The notes beneath the pieces were generated by a model. That model saw only the letters and a list, made by a program, of their open reading frames with translations. It was not told where the DNA came from and did no database searches. DNA of 64,000 nucleotides, taken from the NCBI GenBank assembly GCA_037447655.1, contig JBBHKE010002352.1:337415-401414 (forward strand). The letters are read 5' to 3'. Shown here piece by piece: positions 43,701 to 55,700 of this stretch. The position numbers and the translations under genes are program-made. The DNA comes from Zygnema cylindricum (taxonomy: Eukaryota; Streptophyta; Zygnematophyceae; Zygnematales; Zygnemataceae). Position 1 is the stretch's first letter; each line of letters starts with the position of its first letter.

Positions 43701-46700
43701 ACAGCGCGGATAATTATTGCCGACATAACCCAATATAGAGTACTTAAATAAATTAGAGTAAATTTCCACTGTGAAAATGTTCTATCACACAAATTAGCGT
43801 TCATAACTCTAATTGCTTTTTTTGTTTTTTTACTCTAATTTTTTCTTTACTCTAATAACGATTCGCGGTGTACTGTACTTTATATTACATTACTTTACAT
43901 GTCGTATGGTTGACAATTTCCACACTGAAAACCACCTATATTTGGTTTACTGTGGTTCACATTGACGGTAATGAGTACTGCAAGAAGCCAAAATCACAGC
44001 AAAGACCTATGTCTCACCTCCAGAACTCGTTTCAACTCAATGGCTAACCCTAACTTCCTCAACTTCTCCACTATGATCTCCATGCGTTTAAAGCGACCTT
44101 CGCGTATACCAGCTAAGGATGCTGCAAGCTCCTCAGCTCTGCATGGTCCACCTCTTCCATAATATCCCAAAATATGTACAGAATCCTCTTTTACAGCCCT
44201 GCATCGAGACATCCTCATCAATCCTTAATATGTCTGCAAACTCACATTTCACAGTTCCTAAAATTTCTGAAACACTTCTGAACACAACACCCAAAAAGCA
44301 CTTAAGCTCCCAACAAGAGCTGAACTAAAGATGCCAATATTCAAACAGGGATGCCAATATTCAAACAGGGATGCCAATACTCAAACAGGGCTGCAATGAA
44401 TGCCCCATTGGTTCCAAAAAAAATAAATAAAAAAGGATAAGCTTCTCTGCATATGATTAGTTTCAACCATAGTTCAAATGTGTGAAAACAACTGGAAAAG
44501 ATATATGCGTTAACCCCATAATATACGCGGATTACATGGTACAATACATGTACAGTATGGGGTTCCCACGTATAGAGTTTCAAATTGTTTCCGCACATAT
44601 TTAAACATTAGTGCCAAGTGTCAACAACGAGACAAGCAAATAGTTTGAATTGAATCACACATCCATGTACCAAGCTCACATGCCAGTACTCAAGGATAAG
44701 CTTCCCAGCATAAGATTAGGTTCATCAACGAGACAAGCAAACACATTTGAAACCGATGACACATCCAGGCACCGAGCTCACATGTCAGTAGCGGACGCAC
44801 TAATCTCGACTCCGGGTATGATTCGAACACCAAATTCGGAACCTGCGATTAATGCCTCTTCCACTCCCGCCATGGTATCGTGGTCTGTGAGGGCAAGAAC
44901 ACGTACCTGCAAGGTGCACACTGCTTGCAGAATCACACAACCACCTTAGCATCTATGTCAATGCCATTGCAAAAAAAGACGAGTATTAAATGTAGTATCG
45001 AATGTACAAATGTCAATCAAACCTCTAAATCGGTTCAAATTCAAACAGATTAACATTCGATCCGTCCGAAAAAAGCCACACCTTGTGGGTTTGAGGTTGT
45101 TGATTCAATTTCAATATGAGACATTGAGTTTTTCAAGCCAAAAAGAATGAAACTTTATGTGCATAAAACAGACTCCATTTAAACACTGCTTACAGAATCA
45201 CACAACCACCTCAGCATTCAAATCAATGGCATTGTAGAAGCACAAAAGTCAAACACAACTTTAAACCAGTTCAAACCCAAACAAATTAAGTAATTCACAT
45301 TTGACCTGTTTCAAAAAAGCCTCAATTTGTGAATTTCAGACTGTTCCTTCATTTGAACACAAAAAATAAAGCTTTTGACCAAAAAACAAGTTTGATGTGC
45401 ATAAAATAGACTCCATTTCCAAACAAACCAAAACACCCAGCTCAATTATATATTGAGACTCAAAAACAGGATTGGCAAAAGAAAAGCCACCTTTTCCTGA
45501 GATGGTCCCAACCAAAAATAATAAAATGACATTCAAAACCATTTGAGAAAGAGATTTATGAAACCAGCCACCTAGTGTGGTTTGGAAAAAATATTTGAAA
45601 AGTTAAAAAGGGAAGCTTCTGTTGTTTTGGAAACCTTGAGTTCTCTCTATATCTTGCTGCTATGCTGCCATGCTGCGCTAAGTCTGACATCGCAGCTAGA
45701 AACCTTGAGCACTCTACACTTGTTGCTGTGCTGCTATGCTGCTCTGATCTGACATCGCAGCTGCGCTGCTCTAATATCACAGCTGCGCTGACTGATCATA
45801 GCAGTCATAGCAGTCATAGCAGTCGTAGCAGAGTCACAGCAGCTACAACAGTCTGCGCAAGAAAGGTGTTCTGAATATGAGTCAGTTTGTGTGAAGATAA
45901 ATTGACGGGGACATGATTTAGTGAGTATGTAACTCGAAAGGGAGTACACAGATTCGGTGCACTTCAGGCACACGTGTCGGTCCGTGAGAAAGTCAAGTTT
46001 GGTTGTTCTAGAAGAAAAGGTACAGTTACATTTGAGGACCAAAGTTACACGTGGAGGTTCATCTTCGGTGATGAAAGAATACGTGGAAAGCGGACGAAGT
46101 CCGCCGTCATTTTTGAAGAGAAGTATTGACTGTAGCGTCATTTCAGCGGACGAACTTTAACCGCGTACTATTTCATTTCTAGCGGACGAACTTTAACCGC
46201 GTACTATTTCATTTCTAGCGGCTGTCTGATTGGTGTAAATAATTATGTGCATTTGACGGTGGGATTTTGTTAATGAAGAAGTAGTGTACCAATTGACCAC
46301 GCTAGTTGTAGTACGGTGTGATCAACTGTAGGCTCAGTTGTATATATAGGACTTAGATTACTTTAAGAGAAGTAGGATTGTTGTGTAGGAAAACCTGCGA
46401 AGCAGTTTTTGGGTGTGTTTGAATTATAAGATCATTGTGATCTTTTGGCAGAACTTTGTGAAATTCTGCATGTGGTTTCTTTGGTGTATATTTTATATTG
46501 TGGCAAATTTGCAGACCTAGGGTGTGTCTGGTTTGCTTGGGGCTTCATTGTGAAGTTGGTTGTTTGTGGGATTTTGTGAGAGTTTCCTCTTTGCACAATT
46601 GATTATCATGGCAACTGCCGGTGCTTCTTCATCTTCTTTAGTGGCACCAACTGCCTCAAAGCTTCTTCATCTTCTTCAGTGGCACCAACTGCCTCAAATC

Positions 46701-49700
46701 AACAGGTCACGGGCCCTCCCTCACGGATCCCGGTGTTTAATGGGCAAAAGTATCTTTATTGGGCGGATTTGACTAAGTCTTATTTGAAACAAGTGAAATT
46801 ATATGATGTGATTTTTGGTATTCTTCCGGATACGGATCCGGAGTTTGGAAAGAAAAATGAAGATGCATTACATGTGTTGAAGTTACTTTTGTCAGATGAT
46901 CTTAACATGACATATATCAATATCTCTACGGCATCTGAAATATGGAAGGCCTTGAGTGAATCTTATGTCTTAGCTAGTGAGCAGAATGAGGTTGTTACTG
47001 CTGGAAAAATTTGGGACTATAAATATACTGGGGGTGACATGAACTCATATTGTAATGGCTTGAAACTTCTATTATCGGAGAATGCATGTTCCGGGGGGAG
47101 TTTTCCTCCTTATCATCAAGCTATGATTCTCATGAGAGGGCTTCCTACTGAATATAGAGGAGCAGCGGAGCAGCTAAGACGGTTAGAGAAGAGTAAATGG
47201 AATATAGCAGTAGCTCAGGCTTATATCCTAGACGAAGAGGCAACTCAGATAGCATTAAATGGTGGTCAATCAGTGGTTGCTTACAATGCACAGACATATA
47301 AGCCGGCTGGTCTTTCTGGAAACAAAAATTTCCCCCCCAATCCGAATTATAGGCAATATGATAGATGTGTCTATTGCTTTGGTCAAGGTCATGTTTTCTG
47401 GCTGTGTCCGGCATTTATAAAAGCGTGTGAAACAGGAATTTATCGTGCGGGATGGAGGGTGCGATCGGAGGATTCATCACCAAAATTTCCGACATCAAAA
47501 CTGCCGATTAAAAATGCGGCGTTCCTTGCATTTGATGAGACGTCACAAGATGAACGACCGGAAGGAAAGGAAGATGTGGTCAGATTTCCGCAATCGGATG
47601 ATGACGAGTTCTTTGCTCTTGCAAAAGATCTCATGGAGGGACCTCGAGAGAACGGATGGATTATGGACTCCGGATGCTCCTCCCACATGTGCGGCAACCG
47701 GGCTTACTTCAAAACGCTTACTCCAATTCCCACTCGTCGGATTTATTACGCGGATGACAGCGGTGTGGAGGCTACGGCAAAGGGAAGCGTGGAGTTAGCA
47801 TGTGACATCAATGGTCAGATTGTAAAGAGAACCTTGCATGATGTTCTCTATATCCCAAAGTTTACAAAAAATTTGTTTTCCACTTCGGTAGCAGAAATGA
47901 AAGGTTTTGAAATTTTACAAAAGAATGGGAAAAAGGTAGTGAGCAAAGATGGGAAGGTAGCTTTGGTAGGAACTAGAGGCCCAAACTTGTTGTACCGGAT
48001 GGACTTGGCTAATGAAATTGACTTTGCATACTCTAGTGTCCTTCCGGAAAATGTTTTGTGGCATAAGAGGCTCGGTCATGTTCATCATGAAAGGCTTGAT
48101 AAAATGGTAAAGCAAAATATGATAGATGGTGTTAAATTAGGAGAAACAGATTCCCATATATGTGATGGATGTGCTTTGGGAAAACTTCATAAGCTGCCAC
48201 TACCTCAGACAGCGGATAACCGGGCAACGGATTTGCTGCAAATTATTCATTCGGATGTGTGGGGGCCATCAAAAGTTCCTTCACTCAGTGGCAACCGGTT
48301 TTTGGTCACTTTTACGGATGACTTCTCAAGATATAGCAAGGTTTACTTTATGAAAGAAAAAAGTGAAGTGCTCACTCACTTCAAGCATTTTCGGGTATGG
48401 GCCGAAAAACTTCATGGGAAACCGATCCTTTCCCTTCGGTCCGACAACGGAGGGGAATATATTTCTCATACATTCTCTGAATATTTAAAAGAAAATGGCA
48501 TTTCTCGGCAATTTACAGTTCCTTATACTCCGGAACAGAATGGAGTATCCGAAAGACTCAACCGAACTCTAACAGAAAGTGCAAAATCTATGTTACTAGA
48601 TAAAGGAATAAATTTCAAATTTTGGGGTGAAGCTTTCTCGTGTGCGTCGTATATTAGAAATAGAATAGAGACTAGAGCAGTAAAAGGGAAAACACCATAT
48701 GAAGTGTGGACCAGAAGAAAACCGAATGTTAGTCACTTCAGGGTTTTTGGGAGTAAATGTTTTATTTTGGATAATCTCCCTATTTTTAAGCTTAGTCTGA
48801 AATCGATTCCAGGAATTTTTATGGGTTATGATGATGAATCCGTGGGCTATAGAGTATTTAATAAGGATAGGAATACTCTTCAGACTGCTAGAAATATTCA
48901 GGTTAAAGAAGAGAGCAGATCGGTAGATGTTTTTGGTATGACAGATTTTGAAAAAGATTCCAAAATCAAAGAATAAGTTATTTTTGAAAGTGTTCCTCTC
49001 GCTTCTTCTAGTCCCACTTTGGACCCTCCGGCTGGTCCCCTTGTGGAGAATCCTCCTCCTCCTCCACCACCTCCTCCTCGGCGGCAACCTACGGATCCAA
49101 CAATTCCAACCTCAGATTTTCCGGGGGGAAAAAGGCAAAGCAGCAGGCTGCGAAACTGCGAAGCTGCGACGCTGCGAAGCTGCAAAGCTGCGACGCTGCG
49201 AAATTGGGAAGCTGCGATGCTGCGAAGCTGCAAAGCTGCGACGCTGCGAAATTGCGAAGCTGCTCTATTATCTACCAGCATAATGGAACCGGTCACAATA
49301 CAGGAAGATTTTTCAGCTCCGGAAAATGATCAATGGATCGCTGCGGCTAACGATGAAATGCGATCCATAATGGAGGCTCAAACTTGGGAGCTTGTGGAGC
49401 TTCCACCAGACCGAAAAGCCATCGACTGTAAGTGGGTCTTTAAAGTAAAGTTGAATCCAGATAACTCTATTGAAAGATATAAGGCTAGGCTTGTTGCTAA
49501 AGGCTATAGTCAGAAGGAGGGAATTGACTGTGAAGAGACTTTCTCTCCGGTTGTCCGGTTTCCAACTGTTAGAATTTTGTTATCCTTAGCGGCCATTGAG
49601 AATATGGAACTACATCAAATGGATGTTAAGACAGCTTTATTGCATGAAGATTTAGAGGAAGTAATTTATATGAAGCAGCCTGAAAGGTATGAAGAGACTG

Positions 49701-52700
49701 GAAAAGAAAACCTGGTCTGTAATCGGTTGAAATCCTTGTATGGTTTGAAGCAGGCTCCACGTCAGTGGAACCTAAAACTAGATGAGTTTCTAACCAGTCT
49801 AGGATTCGTTAGGATTAGCTCAGATCACTCAGTCTATGTTATGGAAGGGAAAGATGGGATTATGTACATTGCGGTATATGTAGATGATTTGCTGCTGTTA
49901 AGCAAGTCATTAAATGAAATTAACAAAATAAAGGCAGCATTGAATTCAAGATTTAAGATGAAGGACTTAGGTGAGGCAAAGTATATTCTTGGAATTCAAG
50001 TAGAAAGGGATAGAGATAGGAGAACAATCCATCTAACGCAGCGTGAAGCGATAGGAAATGTGCTTGAAAAGTTTGGCATGGCTGAGGCAAACGGAAGTGC
50101 CACTCCCATGGAATTTAAGCATAAAGTGGAAGGCATGGAGACCAATGGAGGAATCATTTTTGACAATACCTTGGAGTTAGGGGAGGCAGATTTTATGGCC
50201 ACCATTCCATACCGACAGATTGTTGGTAGCCTAATTTACTTCATGAACTGCACAAGGCCGGATATTGCGGCAGCAGTTGGCGCTTTGAGTCGAAGTTTGC
50301 AGAATCCAAGAAAAACAGATTGGGAGGCCGCAAAGAGGGTTCTTCGGTACCTTGCAGGAACACGGAATCTTAGACTTGCTCTCGGTGGAGATGAAGTCAA
50401 AATTCAGACATGGAGCGATGCTAGCTATGGAGACATGCCAAGCCGCCGTTCGACCACTGGATTCATTTTGAAGATTGGAACTGGAACATGCTGCTGGAGC
50501 AGCAAGCTTCAAAAGGTAACAGCTTAGTCTACAATGGAGGCTGAATATATGGCAGCAAGCTCAGCTGTCAAGGAGTTACTATGGGTGAAGTCGCTCCTCC
50601 AAGAACTTCATTTTATACAATCCGGACCTCAAATAGTGTGGTGTGACAACCAAGCAGCTATTGCGATTGCATCCAACCCGAGTCATCAATTCAAAAGCAA
50701 GCACATTGACATTAAGCTGCATTTTGTAAGAGAGAAGGTGATGAACAGAATTTTAAAGTTAAGTTATCTTCCGGATGAGAAGATGGTAGCAGATATGATG
50801 ACTAAGTCTTTACCTGCACCTAAGTTGAAGTTCTGTAGAGAGGAATGTGGACTCAGTGGCTGAGAGAATCTAAAGGTTTAGGGGAGTGTTGTTTTGGAAA
50901 CCTTGAGTTCTCTCTATATCTTGCTGGTATGCTGCCATGCTGCGCTAAGTCTGACATCGCAGCTAGAAACCTTGAGCACTCTACACTTGTTGCTGTGCTG
51001 CTATGCTGCTCTGAACTGACATCGCAGCTGCGCTGCTCTAATATCACAGCTGCGCTGACAAATCATAGCAGTCGTAGCAGTCATAGCAGTCGTAGCAGAG
51101 TCATAGCAGCTATAGCAATCTGCGCAAGAAAGGTGTTCTGAATATGAGTCAGTTTGTGTGAAGATAAATTGACGAGGACATGATTTAGTGAGTATGTAAC
51201 TCGAAAGGGAGTACACAGATTCGGTGCACTTCAGGCACACGTGTCGGTCCGTGAGAAAGTCAAGTTTGGTTGTTCTAGAAGAAAAGGTACAGTTACATTT
51301 GAGGACCAAAGTTACACGTGGAGGTTCATCTTCGGTGATGAAAGAATACGTGGAAAGCGGACGAAGTCCGCCGTCATTTTTGAAGAGAAGTATTGACTGT
51401 AGCGTCATTTCAGCGGACGAACTTTAACCGCGTACTATTTCATTTCTAGCGGACGAACTTTAACCGCGTACTATTTCATTTCTAACGGCTGTCTGATTGG
51501 TGTAAATAATTATGTGCATTTGACGGTGGGATTTTGTTAATGAAGAAGTAGTGTACCAATTGACCACGCTAGTTGTAGTACGGTGTGATCAACTGTAGGC
51601 TCAGTTGTATATATAGGACTTAGATTACTTTAAGAGAAGTAGGATTGTTGTGTAGGAAAAACTGCGCAGTTTTTGGGTGTGTTTGAATTATAAGATCATT
51701 GTGATCTTTTGGCAGAACTTTGTGAAATTCTGCATGTGGTTTCTTTGGTGTATATTTTATATTGTGGCAAATTTGCAGACCTAGGGTGTGTCTGGTTTGC
51801 TTGGGGCTTCATTGTGAAGTTGGTTGTTTGTGGGATTTCGTGAGAGTTTCCTCTTTGCACAATTGATTATCATGGCAACTGCCGGTGCTTCTTCATCTTC
51901 TTTAGTGGCACCAGCTGCCTCAAATCAACAGCTTCCAAGTATTTAAAAAACCGAAAAATAATGACAAACACTACAAATAACCAAAACACCGACAACAAAA
52001 ATATCTTAAACAACAATTTCACTATTTTGACCCATGTCCTTTTGGATCGTCCTGTGCACCAGCAATAATGTAACCGTCGGAACAATCTTACATATGTCAC
52101 ATCCAAGGAAATCTTAGATGTGTCACATCAATTTTTTGTTTTCTTACTATTCAACATTCATGTACTTTTCCAAAAAAAATCGCGTCTACGCAAGTTAGAT
52201 TTGCCGACCGTTTTCAAACCACGTACCATGGCTCGAGCACGTGGCTTGGATGAATCTAGTGTAATCCTTCCAAATATTTGTTAAGGTATTTTTAAGGTAG
52301 GATAACCTGTCAGAAATATAAAGTCAAGGCTTAGACGCACATAAAGCTGAATCCCTCCAAACAATCCAATCAGTGTCGCAAGTAGCTTAAGGATAACCAA
52401 TCATAAACATAAAATCAGAGCACCAGCCAAAATATTGGATGACCTCGGATCTTCCATAGAAATGGAGTCACTAGAATATCCAATCTACGGAGTTGAATTC
52501 TTTCCAATTGACATTTTGTTCAACTAATATCATTTTTGCTTGTAGTTTAGCTTTTCATTTTCTCAATGATTTCAGCTTTGATAAGCTAAAACTAGTGTTG
52601 TGTATTGGTAAAAAATTATCGCGATAACACCAATACCGATAGTTATCGGTTATCGAACGGTCAGAGGTCCCGATATATCGGTCTAAGACCAACAAATTCC

Positions 52701-55700
52701 ATATCGGCGATAACTTTAAAAAAATATAGTATGCATACAATAGTACTTTATAACATACTTTATTATATTATTGACTTTCTATAGCATGGCATGCCACGTA
52801 TAAGAATCTGTTCCGTCTCTGTTTAACTGCGATTTATTACGGACAGCGCAGCACATAAACGTTGACTAATTTAAAAGAATACTTTATAGTTCTAAAACTA
52901 TAGTACCGAAACCATAGTTGTTCGTGAGATTTTTTCCTTTTTTCCCGATTTCTACGAATAGTTCGTGACTTTTGAAAAAATCCCAAAAAAACGCGGAGTA
53001 CTTTCTGTCCGGTAAATTGAACGGACAATCTACGGGAAATGTACGGTTTTTTACGGGAAATGTACGGACTTTGACGGAAAGATACGTTGCACTTTGTAGT
53101 ACTTTCTGGCCGGTTAACTGAACAGGAATTTTACGACAACGTACGGAATTGTACCCACAAACTGGTGAACATGGAACGGAAAAAGGACGGCGGACACAAA
53201 GTACAACGGACGCAAAAACACATTCTGCGCGCCGCCGGAATCGAACGGACGACTTGGAATGAGAAAATACGAGCGGACGGCCAGCGTGAGCGCCGGCATT
53301 GTGGAATGGCTCTTTTGGCAGCTTATGCCAAAAAAGCCGACAGATTGACACGTGGCAGGTCTCCAGTGGATCCCAAGGAAGAAAGGGACAAAGCCATGGC
53401 GTCGGATGTGAAAGGTACATCGTTTTTACTGGATCTGTACCAAAACCGTACAGACCTCATGGCGGCTACTGTACAGACCTCATGGCGGCTACTGTACTTT
53501 CTGTGCTTGTACAACTGTACAATACAGTGATCTGATTGGTAGACACCTCAGTAGATAGGGGTTGTGAGTAGGGCGCGTCCGGGGAATAACACGTACAGTT
53601 GAGTGTACTGGCCGTACATTTATCTGTACGGTCCGTACAGATATCGCCAATAGTAACGATATCGGTGTTATCGCTGATAACAACCGATAAATATCGGTTA
53701 TTTATCGGCGATAACACCGATAGCGATATATCGTACCACTATATCGATTATCGGCTACCCGAAAAAAGGCTCATATCGGTTATCGGCAAATCCTTACCGA
53801 TACACAACACTAGCTAAAACCAACCAGTGTGCTGAGTTTCATTTTGAAAACAACAAAAGCTTGTGAAGTCATATTGTAGCATCCTCCTTGAGGATTTTAA
53901 TCTTTCTCCTTCTCCCCTCCCCTTTCTCCTCTTCCGCCTCTCCCCTCTCCCCTTTCCCAAGTAAGAGTGTAGTTAACTCTAACCCTAATAGTTCACCAAC
54001 TCTATTAGCAATTCAGGGTGTAGTGAATTGAATCAGACTGTAACATTTGTAAGACGCTCTGCATAATCCATAAGCTAATCCAACAACTACACAGTCCATC
54101 ATAAATTTTGGAAACCAATCTACTCTGCACATAAAGAGGCGGATTATAATGTCCGAAATAGCTCTAAATGGATGTCCCTCTAGCAAGAAGACAGAATGCT
54201 TACAGGAGACTTTGTGCAGATAAACAAGATGGGGTTTGCTATCAATATGTCGATATGTCTTTGGACATTTAAATGGAACAATAGATCAAAACAAAGGCGA
54301 CGCTAAACGACGATGCTTAATAAACATACTGCATACAAGTGTGTTTGAGTACTGCACCTATTTGTTTTCAATTCGGCCATGTATCACAATAAAGGTACTT
54401 TCATACATAGTAAGTATGCATTAAACTTTTATGGACCGCTGAAATTTTTGCATCTTGTGCCTCAAACGTGATTTTGATGTTGAATATGGTCCGTTTTCGG
54501 GTAATAAAAATGAGAAAATCCATAACCTAAAGAAGGAAGACATATCCCTGTGCACGACAACCTCAATCTGATCACTGCCAAATCTACAAAAGTTTATGTA
54601 TATGAAACGGTACTTTGATATTGGGACAATAATACTACCTTTGGCGTTATAAAACTTTGACCACAATACCGGTTATTAGCATGATCCACGCTATTTATGA
54701 GATAAAGCCTCTCTTTTGGTATTGTGAAGTTAAATGTAGAATGCAGCTAGGGAAAAAATTACCAAAGTTACTGAGTGTATTAGGCTATTACACTGTGAAT
54801 GGCTAGTAGAGCTACTAACACTATTTCGGTGCTGGCTTTTTCTGCCTTCTAACCACAAAATAACGTTAATAACAAGAACTGTTTTTTTCTTAACGCTAAT
54901 TCCTTAAAAAATTCAAAATCAACCACGCCACTAAGAACTGAATTAGAATTAATCGCACTAATATAACCCCCCCGCTAATAATTTCTTTACCCTAACGTGA
55001 TTCACGGTGTGGCATAAAAGTGCAGTTGTGAACTTAATCCACATTGATAGTGGTACTGAACACGGTTGGCACTCATGCTGCCCACCAGCATTACAGTGGA
55101 CAGATAAAATCCAATCGCAATTCTTTTTTTTATATGTCTTTGATAGTGCAAATTGCACTTCCTTATCCACTACATCGTAAATTGCTAGTATCCTTAACAA
55201 CAGAATTCGAGGCTGGTTTTTCTTGCGCCTGAAAGTAAAACAGCGTTAACAATACTTGTTGTTCCTTTCTTAACGCTAATTTGGCAAGCAGTTGAAAAAG
55301 TCAACATCGCTTGGACCTAAATTAGAATGAATAAAACTAAAACAGACCCCAGGATACATATTTCTTAACACTAATTTGCCGCTCATGATGTACATTGCAC
55401 CATGGATAGTATGAACAGTAACTATCTTAGGTACCCATTCCATCAAATCAGGAAATCCTGAAACATAGGAATTACAAAACTAAATAGGTTACAGGAGGTA
55501 TTATCACTGCAGAAAATAGCGTCAAGTATTCCAACCCACAGCAAGCACTTTTGTCCAACATCTTTACAGTAAACAGTGTACACGAGCTAATATGCTTGAC
55601 ACTTATCTGACGAATGACATACAAATTAGTTTTAATTCACATTCCCAACAATCTCATGAGCTGCACTGCCTATCGCTATTAGAGTCAATCAGTGAGAGTT

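Larger units (their letters stand above)
45620..51930 (+). mobile_element. Full-length Ty1/copia LTR retrotransposon, defective
   Basis: Direct LTRs (45620-46704 and 50887-51930) begin TG and end CA, flanked by a perfect 5-bp duplication GCTTC (45615-45619 and 51931-51935). A purine-rich tract TTTAGGGGAG lies directly before the 3' LTR. Coding order is gag, protease, integrase, reverse transcriptase, RNase H, i.e. Ty1/copia. The LTRs differ by a 38-bp duplication, a 3-bp indel and about a dozen substitutions by eye, so insertion is fairly recent. It lies in PHP-gene intron 1, antisense to the gene. Confidence 0.97.

Noticed and set aside
45734-46141. Antisense 135-codon frame repeated in both LTRs (also 51001-51408)
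   Set aside because: Conserved only because the LTRs are near-identical; no motifs and no independent support.
53087-53530. 147-codon frame inside the 52593-53812 hAT-like element as a possible transposase
   Set aside because: No hAT catalytic or dimerisation motifs, and it begins in a transposon relic; not defensible as coding.
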